Part shown: piece by piece, positions 1 through 4,948 of the stretch
Layout of the letters: each line of letters starts with the position of its first letter
Position numbering within the stretch: position 1 is the stretch's first letter
DNA from: an uncultured Enterobacter sp.
Lineage (GTDB): Bacteria > Pseudomonadota > Gammaproteobacteria > Enterobacterales > Enterobacteriaceae
NCBI GenBank assembly: GCA_946477805.1
Contig: CAMKZP010000259.1
Span: 1-5,790 of the forward strand
DNA length: 5,790 bases
Direction: 5' to 3'
Notes under the pieces: model-generated
Database searches by the model: none
What the model was told of the DNA's origin: nothing
Seen by the model: the letters and a program-made list of their open reading frames with translations, nothing else
Position numbers and translations under genes: made by a program

Positions 1-912
1 GTTGTTCAGCGCGCCGTTGGTCTTGATGTTAACCTGACCAGAGGTTTCAATTCGCGCGTTGCTGTTCAGCAGCTGGCCCTTCGAGTCGATGTTCACGCCA
101 TCCGTACCCGCTGAGATCAGGCCCAGGTTGCGTACGCCAACGCCGTTTTCGGTACTCACAAGGTTGATTTTTTTGGCGTACATGCCGCCAAGAGCAGCCA
201 CGTCAATGCTGTTGGTGTTACGTGAACCGGTTGCCGAAACGGTTTTGGTCGCCTGGCCCGCTGAATTGACGTAGTTGTTTCCTGCCACCACGTTCAGTTC
301 GCCGGCGGTGACTTTACCGGAGACCACGACGTTACGGGCCAGAATGTCCGTCGGGCTGGCCGTCGTCATTTGCCCAAGGGTGATGGTGCCGCCGTTAACG
401 GAATAACCCGCCACCTGACCGTCCTGAAGGTCGGGCGTGCCGGTCGTCAGCGTCAGCTTGCCGGTATTGATCGTCCCGCCGCCGTTCACGGTGATGCCGT
501 TAGGGTTGGCAATAATTAAGTCAGCTTTGTCGCCAGCAATCTCCATCATACCGTTGATGGCCGAGGCATTTTTGGAGGTCACTTCGTTAAGAATGACTTT
601 CGCCGTCCCGGAGGCCAGGTTGCTGTTACCCTGGATATTACCGCCGAGCGTGGTGTTAGCGCCGGTCGCGCTGTTATTGAAGATCAACCCTTCCTTTCCA
701 ACGTTTAACTTATCGTAAACGTTATGAGAAAGGCCTTTATCGTTGGCGGTGTTGATATTAATGACCGGTACATTGTTCGCTGACCCGACGACACCGTTTT
801 TAATACTGATGTCCGCGGCCTGCGCGACGATTGGCAGCGCCAACAGAACCGCAGCCGCAACCGGGTGCCAGTTCATGTCGAAGCGTGGGGTATTATTTTT
901 TTTACTGTTCAT
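1..912 (-). CDS. Two-partner-secretion exoprotein (filamentous haemagglutinin / HecA-type TpsA), N-terminal part
   Basis: The frame opens at the ATG at 912 and stays open for 304 codons to the left edge, so the gene is partial at its 3' end. Residues 1-32 form a signal peptide: a basic start (MNSKK), a hydrophobic core (AAAVLLALPIVA) and an AQA-A cleavage site. Residues from about 36 to 290 match the TPS (haemagglutination activity) domain: beta-helix-like repeats, the segment NVYDKLNVGKEGLIFNNS at about 64-81 and the hallmark NPNGI at 136-140. In this family the TPS domain directs export through an outer-membrane TpsB pore to the cell surface, where the protein acts in adhesion, haemolysis or contact-dependent inhibition. 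The C-terminus that would separate FHA/HecA from CdiA lies outside the window. The signal peptide lacks the extended region seen in many CdiA and FhaB proteins. No tpsB gene is visible upstream. A weak AAGAG sits 9 bases before the start. Confidence 0.93.
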   Translation of the reverse strand, partial: MNSKKNNTPRFDMNWHPVAAAVLLALPIVAQAADISIKNGVVGSANNVPVININTANDKGLSHNVYDKLNVGKEGLIFNNSATGANTTLGGNIQGNSNLASGTAKVILNEVTSKNASAINGMMEIAGDKADLIIANPNGITVNGGGTINTGKLTLTTGTPDLQDGQVAGYSVNGGTITLGQMTTASPTDILARNVVVSGKVTAGELNVVAGNNYVNSAGQATKTVSATGSRNTNSIDVAALGGMYAKKINLVSTENGVGVRNLGLISAGTDGVNIDSKGQLLNSNARIETSGQVNIKTNGALNN

Positions 913-937
913 AATAAGCTACTCTTATAACGGAATA

Positions 938-966
938 ATTATATCCATGTTGAGATGTGACATCTC
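938..966 (-). promoter_or_regulatory. Probable promoter of the tpsA gene with overlapping palindromic operator
   Basis: On the minus strand a perfect TATAAT lies at 943-938, 25 bases before the ATG at 912. With a 17-base spacer the -35 position falls at 966-961, where the match to consensus is poor (GAGATG). That position is half of a perfect inverted repeat, GAGATGT-G-ACATCTC, at 952-966. A good -10 with a poor -35 under a palindrome suggests a regulator-dependent promoter, but the regulator is not identifiable. The short 5' leader would leave the weak AAGAG ribosome site. Confidence 0.5.
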
Positions 967-1748
967 TACGCTAAATCACTCTCTCATTTCCCTTGACGAA
1001 TAAACCTCCTCCTTCCCGTTTGTGATTAATCCTGAATTGTAGAGTTTGTATTGAACATAGTTTTACCTGCTGGCGCAGCGTTGTTTTCCTCTTACCTGAC
1101 GTCGTTGCATTGTCAGTTAAGATGAACGCGTTTCCCGTATCGAAAACGTTACCCGCAAGTTTTATCCGTCATAAGTATTAAGCGTTCGCGCAGGCTTATT
1201 TTGAATATAGTCGCACCTCGCGCAATGCTATAAAATAGCAGCGTGAACAATCTCCCACGGCTTATACCGCCGCGATATCAAGGCTCCTGTTCGGAGCGGC
1301 CATGCCGTCACGCAAGAATAACTGCAAATCATTCCGCATGCAGATAAATGACCTGCATAAACGTTAATGTTACAAATTGCAACAACCATTTGAATAGCAT
1401 TCTAGCGCCTTTTTTTGAATTGGCAACATTCACGCGATGAATTTCTCAGCAAAAAATAGCGCGAAGAAATAAATAATGCAGGATATTTCTAAGGTATTTA
1501 TAAGCCTCACTCTTATCGTTTTTTATAGTACCCTAAAAAGAGGCTTTTATAGCCCCAGCAGTCAGAAGGAATATACTGAGAAAAAATCAGCCAAATAGGT
1601 CAAAGACAGGATTTTTTTCATTGGATTTAGAACGCGAGAATATTCTTATTGGGAATGTGCCGTGGGCCCCGGGGGTGTTCGCACTGGCAGGGAGGAATGG
1701 CAGAGTCGGGAAAACCGGTTTCTTATAATGCCCATGAATGGATGGGGA

Positions 1749-1776
1749 ATACGGGCATGCGCGCACATGCCCATAT
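1749..1776 (-). terminator. Stem-loop downstream of symE, possible terminator
   Basis: GGGCATG (1753-1759) and CATGCCC (1766-1772) form a perfect 7-bp stem with a 6-base loop. Read as minus-strand RNA the stem extends to 11 bp (ATA...TAT at 1749-1751/1774-1776) through one G-U pair at 1752/1773. It starts about 40 bases after the symE stop and lies in the direction of symE transcription. There is no run of T after it, so a classical intrinsic terminator is not certain; it could protect the 3' end or be part of an intergenic palindromic element. Confidence 0.4.
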
Positions 1777-1818
1777 GGATATGCCTGCAACCAGCTTAAT
1801 GAAGCGGAGCGCTGGAGA

Positions 1819-2292
1819 TTACGCCTTCACCGCCTGGCCGATACCGCGCTTAACCACGGGGATATCACCCGTGTCATTCAGCGCCCCGGGAAACGTTCTC
1901 AACCACTGCGCGACTTTCTGCTTATTTGCACTCACCACGCTCATCCCTTCCAGGCACCCCCATAATTCTCTTGTATGCTGGGGCGTAATCACAATGCAGT
2001 CCTTCATGGCGCGAATTTTTACCGGCATGCCGTTAATAAAACCCGCGCGAGTTAACCATTCCCCGCCCAGGAGAAGATATTTCATGTCGATACGCGCATA
2101 CAGTTCGCAGCAGGCGGCACTGTCCTGCGGCGTTTCCGCCCGGGGGTGGACGGGCGCCGCGCTGGGCGGGTTGCCGTGTAAACGGCGGGCGCTGTTTTTG
2201 CGTACCAGCTCGCGGTTTTCAATCATGCCGGTAAAAGCGTCTGATTCCGTTTTGCAAACGGTAAACTCTGGCTTAAAATTCGTCGCAGCCAT
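1819..2292 (-). CDS. symE: SymE-like toxin (type I toxin-antitoxin, SpoVT/AbrB-type fold)
   Basis: The 157-residue product carries the SymE core at residues about 68-104 (MKYLLLGGEWLTRAGF...GMPVKIRAMKDCIVITPQ). This follows the E. coli SymE pattern LKGQWLEAAGF...VDVKVMEGCIVLTAQ. A second matching segment at about 120-131 (VSANKQKVAQWL) corresponds to LSARKQRQVQEF. E. coli SymE is an SOS-induced toxin derived from an AbrB-like fold; its overproduction blocks translation and causes RNA decay or nucleoid changes. This copy is longer than the roughly 113 residues of E. coli SymE because of an unrelated-looking N-terminus of about 65 residues. The ATG at 2292 is chosen because AAGGAG lies 6 bases upstream; a TTG two codons earlier would abut that site. 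A LexA box lies upstream and a SymR-like RNA opposes the start. Whether it is toxic here is inference. Confidence 0.85.
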   Translation of the reverse strand: MAATNFKPEFTVCKTESDAFTGMIENRELVRKNSARRLHGNPPSAAPVHPRAETPQDSAACCELYARIDMKYLLLGGEWLTRAGFINGMPVKIRAMKDCIVITPQHTRELWGCLEGMSVVSANKQKVAQWLRTFPGALNDTGDIPVVKRGIGQAVKA

Positions 2293-2360
2293 TTTCAACT
2301 CCTTCGTAGTTGTTGGTGGTTAGCGGTATGGGGGTGTTGCTGCACCTTCATATCGCGAAT
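2286..2360 (+). ncRNA. symR: SymR-like antisense RNA opposing symE
   Basis: A plus-strand promoter is visible: -35 TTGCAA at 2252-2257 (or TTTGCA at 2251-2256) and -10 TAAAAT at 2274-2279, with 16-17 bases between. Transcription from about 2286 would cross the symE start codon and ribosome site (2290-2305). It would end in a stem-loop with 14-base arms (2323-2336 and 2343-2356) and loop TTGCTG. Three of its pairs are G-U on the plus-strand RNA, which would be A-C mismatches on the other strand, so the structure favours plus-strand transcription. The predicted length of about 75 bases and the segment GGTTAGCGGTATGGG recall E. coli SymR (about 77 bases). In E. coli SymR blocks symE translation. 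Both ends here are predictions. Confidence 0.6.
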
Positions 2361-2417
2361 TCTCTCTTAATTATCCCTTGATGCTTCCTTTGCCGTTCGG
2401 CGTAATTACTGGCGACC

Positions 2418-2446
2418 ATTATACAGAGCTGAATATAAATACAGCG
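2418..2446 (-). promoter_or_regulatory. symE promoter with LexA (SOS) box
   Basis: CTGAATATAAATACAG at 2429-2444 has the LexA form CTG-N10-CAG and agrees with the 16-base consensus core at 14 positions. A perfect minus-strand TATAAT lies at 2423-2418, directly next to it, so bound LexA would cover the spacer and -35 region. The -35 itself (around 2446-2441) is poor. The predicted leader to the symE ATG is about 115-120 bases, long enough to contain the whole SymR-complementary region. SOS control of symE is known in E. coli; here it is inferred from the site. Confidence 0.7.
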
Positions 2447-2500
2447 GTTTTTGGGTGGGGGAAATTTGGAATTTGCGAGGGGGATTCAGGAAAAGGGTTG
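2429..2500 (+). repeat. Long direct repeat, copy 1 (symE upstream element)
   Basis: These 72 bases recur at 4785-4856 in the same orientation with only a few changes. Both copies contain the LexA-like core, a G-rich run, and the inner inverted repeat AAATT-TGG-AATTT (2462-2474 in this copy), followed by TGCGAGGGGGATTCAGGAAA. Clear similarity ends shortly after position 2500, with a faint trace for perhaps 15 more bases. This copy has the intact LexA core and stands upstream of symE. Confidence 0.9.
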
Positions 2501-2698
2501 GATCAGGGAAATTACGCAGCGAGGAATATCAGAATATAAGGTGAGCGCCCGCATGGACCTCAGAGCAACCATTCGCCGATCTGCGGGCTGGCAATGAGTC
2601 GTTTTATTATCAAATTCGGTGACTGACTGAGCGATCACCTTTAATACGATGGCAGTAACACAGAATTACGGACAGGCTCCTTTGAGAAGATAAGCGTC
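2501..2698. other. Noncoding stretch between the symE upstream element and the hcp terminator
   Basis: I find no gene in these roughly 200 bases. The only structure seen is an inverted pair GCCCGC (2547-2552) and GCGGGC (2583-2588) with a 30-base gap. The stretch is the left flank of the T6SS cassette, so it is where an insertion boundary should be sought. No IS-type terminal repeat is obvious. Confidence 0.5.
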
Positions 2699-2733
2699 AA
2701 TAGAAAGGAGGCACTCAATGCCTCCTTTCTATT
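2699..2733 (-). terminator. Strong hairpin terminator after hcp
   Basis: A perfect 15-bp stem (2699-2713 paired with 2719-2733) with a 5-base loop begins 3 bases after the hcp stop codon. The arms read AATAGAAAGGAGGCA and TGCCTCCTTTCTATT. The T-rich outer arm (CTTTCTATT on the exit side) serves as the U-rich tail for minus-strand transcription. The symmetric arms could also act on plus-strand transcripts, although no plus-strand gene precedes it. Confidence 0.8.
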
Positions 2734-2735
2734 TG

Positions 2736-3221
2736 TTACGCTCTTACGTTCCAATCGTCCGTATACTGGACATTACCATCAACATAACGCCAGGTGATTT
2801 TGTCATACATCAGGGAAACAGATTCCATGTGGTTGATCTGCGAGTTTCCTGCCATTTTAGCGTTTGGCATCCCAGGGTTAATGCCCGTCACTTTCACGCC
2901 CTCAATGGTCATGACGAAGTAGCACTCTTCTTGTCCTGCATGGTTAATGCGATACCAGCGAATCTCCGCACTTTTCAACGTTTGACCGGTGGCAACGGCT
3001 TTGTATAGATACGGGCTGGAGCTATCAAACTCCTTTTCAATCATCATCGGAGAATGTGAACGCTTGCCAGTAATCTTCCCGTTGGCACTGTCTACTGGAA
3101 TGTTCAGACCATGACTAAAGCCAACAATCTCTATACTCCCCTCACGATCCTGAACGTCTACAGCTCCTTTAATGTCTGCGCCGCCATCGTCCTTAAGCCA
3201 CATGTAAGCCGGAATAGGCAT
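2736..3221 (-). CDS. hcp: Type VI secretion tube protein Hcp (TssD)
   Basis: The 161-residue product is a clear Hcp. It has MPIPAYMWLKDDGGADIKGAVDVQDREGSIEI at the N-terminus, the conserved SSSPYLYKAVATGQTLKSAEIRWYRI in the middle (about 68-93), and the C-terminal YDKITWRYVDGN...WNVRA. Hcp hexamers stack into the inner tube of the T6SS and also bind and carry small effectors in the lumen. The ATG at 3221 is preferred because AAGGAG lies 8 bases before it and MPIPAY is the usual family start; an in-frame TTG 54 bases upstream would add 18 unusual residues. The start follows the stop of the preceding gene by one base, so the two are translationally linked, and the terminator comes right after the stop. 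No sheath or baseplate T6SS genes are present, so this is an orphan hcp cassette relying on a machine encoded elsewhere. Confidence 0.97.
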   Translation of the reverse strand: MPIPAYMWLKDDGGADIKGAVDVQDREGSIEIVGFSHGLNIPVDSANGKITGKRSHSPMMIEKEFDSSSPYLYKAVATGQTLKSAEIRWYRINHAGQEECYFVMTIEGVKVTGINPGMPNAKMAGNSQINHMESVSLMYDKITWRYVDGNVQYTDDWNVRA

Positions 3222-3222
3222 T

Positions 3223-3741
3223 TTACAAACTCCTTTTAGTTGTGATTTTCTTCGTGATGAACCAGTAGCAAACAATCGTTAAGAGCAACTGAAAGCCCAC
3301 AATCGCCGCTATTGTGAAATTTGAATACGTTTGATCTGGGAATAAAGACTGATAAGGCAGCAAGCGAAATAACGCCCAAAACAGGAAGGTAAACCCGAAG
3401 ATTTTAGCTAACCTTCGCAATGTGGAACTGAACCACTCTCTGGGGATGCCAGCTGGACTAATTTTTTGTGTCGCGCCACTATACGCCGTGGTAATGGCGC
3501 TCATGACAGGTACGCTAATTAATTTATTGATTAAGATGCTAAAATAGCCGTCTAACGATTCCCAAACTTCTAAATCAGGTTCACCCAAAATGAAGCGGGT
3601 AAACTTGTCGGCGCTCTGGAAATCAAAAAGCCCCGTAATAGAATTAACTAATCCATCATACGGAACCATTTCAGCAACGATTAGCACAACAACAGCGAAC
3701 AGTACTATCTTGATGAATAAACTAAGGGCATGTTTTGCCAT
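3223..3741 (-). CDS. Membrane protein, putative immunity protein to the Tlde1-like effector
   Basis: The 172-residue product has no domain I recognise. Hydrophobic stretches at about 5-26 (LSLFIKIVLFAVVVLIVAEM), 113-130 (KIFGFTFLFWALFRLLPY) and 141-163 (NFTIAAIVGFQLLLTIVCYWFIT) look like membrane spans. A weaker one lies near 66-87, and the C-terminus is basic (KKITTKRSL), so an inner-membrane location is likely. Its start lies inside the effector gene, overlapping it by 20 bases. The ribosome site GAGGTGATC (3754-3746) is a 9-base match to the 16S 3' end, so strong translation is expected. Position directly after a cell-wall-acting effector, coupled expression and membrane location make immunity the likeliest role, which is inference. 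An alternative is an assembly or export accessory protein. Confidence 0.72.
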   Translation of the reverse strand: MAKHALSLFIKIVLFAVVVLIVAEMVPYDGLVNSITGLFDFQSADKFTRFILGEPDLEVWESLDGYFSILINKLISVPVMSAITTAYSGATQKISPAGIPREWFSSTLRRLAKIFGFTFLFWALFRLLPYQSLFPDQTYSNFTIAAIVGFQLLLTIVCYWFITKKITTKRSL

Positions 3742-4237
3742 TGGAGATCACCTCAATCGTGCCGTATGCCTGTAGCTTCCTCATGCAAGGAACATCTATT
3801 CTTTGGCTTCTCAACAGCGCATTACGCAACATGGCAAAATCAGAATCATGTGGGAGAGTGATACAACCTTCTGATAGTACGCCTGGATGCAAACGGAAAT
3901 TGCCGCGCTGAACGCTCTCAATCCATGTGTAATCGTCGATTCCCCAATCATCACGCCATAATGCGAACCATTCAGAATGTTTGAATGTTGCACCATTGGC
4001 GAAGTGATTATAAATGTCTCTTCCCCCTGCGTTTAGCTGTGACTTGAGTCCACCTTGAGGGCGGTCAACAATCCAGTATTTACCCGCTGGTACTGGCCCC
4101 TCTCTGGGGATCATTCCACATGCCCCACGATTACGGTAAGCACCATTACCAGAGAAAGCTAAAAACGTGCCTATACCAGGAAACGATAACGGGGAGTAGT
4201 ACGCATCATTAATTACGAACTTTCCATGTAGAGCCAT
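3722..4237 (-). CDS. Tlde1-like T6SS effector (DUF2778, L,D-transpeptidase-type peptidoglycan enzyme)
   Basis: The 171-residue product has the DUF2778/Tlde1 arrangement. An N-terminal FLAFSGNGAYRN segment (25-36) is followed by GPVPAGKYWIVDRPQGG (47-63). The catalytic signature is FRLHPGVLSEGCITLP (114-129), with His117, Ser122, Gly124 and Cys125 as the expected active-site set. In Salmonella, Tlde1 is a T6SS effector that attacks peptidoglycan tetrapeptides by L,D-carboxypeptidase and D-amino-acid-exchange activity in the periplasm. There is no signal peptide, as expected for T6SS cargo. It is the first gene of a three-gene unit with the putative immunity gene (20-base overlap) and hcp, which suggests Hcp-mediated delivery. 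The ATG at 4237 has AAAGGG 6 bases upstream. A TATAAA lies at about 4249-4254 on the minus strand, but I see no good -35 with it. Specific target and activity here are inferred from the family. Confidence 0.87.
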   Translation of the reverse strand: MALHGKFVINDAYYSPLSFPGIGTFLAFSGNGAYRNRGACGMIPREGPVPAGKYWIVDRPQGGLKSQLNAGGRDIYNHFANGATFKHSEWFALWRDDWGIDDYTWIESVQRGNFRLHPGVLSEGCITLPHDSDFAMLRNALLRSQRIDVPCMRKLQAYGTIEVISNGKTCP

Positions 4238-4539
4238 AGATAACCCTTTTATTTATAATGATTTGTTGGCTTATCGTACTCCTACGCAATCGGACATAAG
4301 AAGGTTTTCTTCCAAGAGACCTCTGATTTTCAGACAATAGCCCGTTGGTGGTAAGACAACGTGTAAGGCCGTTAAGCAGTCACATCAGAGGTGTGTCAGG
4401 AAGCGAAGTTTATCAAGTTGACCATGTACGTTAAGGGGCGAGACCGAACCGCTGGCAGTGTAAGTATCCCGGCAAAAACGAACCATTCACTTTCAGAGAT
4501 CTTCCGACATACTGATTATGTCCGCCTGAGGAGCTCACC
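4238..4539. other. Noncoding leader/flank between the T6SS effector gene and the IS relic
   Basis: No gene is supported in this stretch of 300 bases. It should contain the promoter and 5' leader of the effector-immunity-hcp unit on the minus strand, but no strong -35/-10 pair stands out. A 9-bp inverted repeat, ACCTCTGAT (4319-4327) and ATCAGAGGT (4384-4392), has a 56-base gap. Part of the right end may be the terminal region of the decayed IS, yet I cannot define a terminal inverted repeat. Confidence 0.5.
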
Positions 4540-4716
4540 TTGCGTAAAGCCTGATTCACTGAGCACCAGATCATTGCCGTTCTGAAGTCTGTCGAAGCCG
4601 GACGTGCCGTTAAGGATGTCTGCTGGGAATCCTGTATCTCTGAAGCCAGCTATTAAAATTGGAAAGCAAAAAATGGCGGGATGGAAGTAGCTGATATTTA
4701 AAAAATCAAAGACCCG
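4540..4716 (+). pseudogene. IS3-family transposase OrfA relic (decayed)
   Basis: Reading from the TTG at 4540 gives MRKA*FTEHQIIAVLKSVEAG, then RAVKDVCWESCISEASY*NWKAKNGGMEVADI*KIKD. This follows the helix-turn-helix OrfA of IS3-family elements (IS407-group style: FTEHQIIAVLKSVEAGR..KDVCRE.GISEASYYNWK.KYGGME). Three in-frame stops at 4552, 4654 and 4699 replace what are normally Arg, Tyr and Lys codons, and the start ATG has become TTG. The homology stops near 4716, short of the usual OrfA length of about 85-100 residues, so the gene is dead. Confidence 0.85.
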
Positions 4717-4720
4717 GAAG

Positions 4721-4790
4721 TTGTTTCAGCTGCTGCGCAGGCGCGGCAATACCTGGAACCATAAACGCGTTCACCTGCTTTACACTGAAT
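4721..4790 (+). pseudogene. IS3-family transposase OrfB fragment
   Basis: In a frame shifted by one base from the OrfA relic, residues FQLLRRRGNTWNHKRVHLLYTE appear. They resemble the segment of IS3-family OrfB that precedes the DDE catalytic core (RR.G..WNHKRV.R.Y.EL.L). The rest of OrfA and the first part of OrfB are missing, so an internal deletion joins the two. The fragment runs directly into the second copy of the symE upstream repeat at about 4785, so the exact junction is ambiguous. Confidence 0.65.
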
Positions 4791-4856
4791 ATAAATACAA
4801 CGGTTTGGTGTGGGGGAAATTTGGAATTTGCGAGGGGGATTCAGGAAATAAGGTTG
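4785..4856 (+). repeat. Long direct repeat, copy 2 (upstream of the HNH gene)
   Basis: This is a near-identical copy of 2429-2500. It contains the core CTGAATATAAATACAA, in which the last base of the LexA half-site CAG has changed to A. It is one base shorter in the G-rich part and has one extra base near the end (GGAAATAAGG against GGAAAAGGG). The AAATT-TGG-AATTT inner palindrome is unchanged. It lies about 93 bases before the HNH endonuclease start. The altered LexA core suggests weaker or lost SOS control at this copy. Confidence 0.9.
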
Positions 4857-4948
4857 TGTGCGGTAAAGTCATGTTTTTGTTAATTGCGGGTTGCCTGGTT
4901 TGAGTTTTGCGAGCATCATCGCAATTATTTACCTTCTTCCGTAACGCG

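Larger units (their letters stand above)
913..1818. other. Long noncoding interval between tpsA and symE
   Basis: About 0.9 kb contains no open frame that I can support as a gene. The part from about 1000 to 1640 is AT-rich with many TTTTT and AAAAA runs, as in H-NS-silenced upstream regions of surface-protein genes. It holds an inverted pair AAGCCTC (1502-1508) and GAGGCTT (1540-1546) with a 31-base gap. The part from about 1650 to 1790 is suddenly GC-rich and full of palindromes: GGGCCC near 1664, AAACCGGTTT at 1712-1721, and the hairpin at 1749-1776. A ribosome-site-like AAGGAGGAGG on the minus strand (1014-1005) has no credible start codon after it. I see no tRNA, CRISPR array or IS end here. 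Confidence 0.6.

Noticed and set aside
1..912. Calling the exoprotein CdiA with an immunity gene
   Set aside because: The C-terminal toxin region and any cdiI lie outside the window, and the signal peptide lacks the extended region common in CdiA, so only the TPS family can be stated.
956..974. CRP site suggested by TGTGA at 956-960
   Set aside because: The partner TCACA half is absent at the required 6-base spacing; the TGTGA is part of the 7-1-7 palindrome.
59..1003. Three plus-strand open frames (59-274, 437-718, 743-1003)
   Set aside because: They lie antisense to the TpsA gene or its promoter, look like no known protein, and arise from the repetitive GC-rich codons of the beta-helix gene.
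1587..1790. Minus-strand 67-codon open frame after symE
   Set aside because: It starts at a TTG with no ribosome site, its first codons are the hairpin, and the product (proline-rich, low complexity) is not recognised. I cannot exclude a small gene.
1649..2323. A 224-codon plus-strand open frame opposite symE (and a 75-codon one at 1738-1965)
   Set aside because: The opposite strand encodes a recognisable SymE with a good ribosome site; the long plus-strand frame has no domain-like composition and crosses the hairpin and antisense RNA.
2411..2426. A second LexA box suggested by CTG...CAG in the symE promoter
   Set aside because: The gap between CTG (2410-2412) and the next CAG is 12 bases, not the 10 that LexA requires.
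3222..3275. Upstream TTG start for hcp adding 18 residues
   Set aside because: MPIPAY is the standard Hcp N-terminus, and the ATG at 3221 has AAGGAG at proper spacing.
4391..4585. 64-codon plus-strand open frame
   Set aside because: It ends inside the OrfA relic in another frame, has no ribosome site and resembles nothing known.
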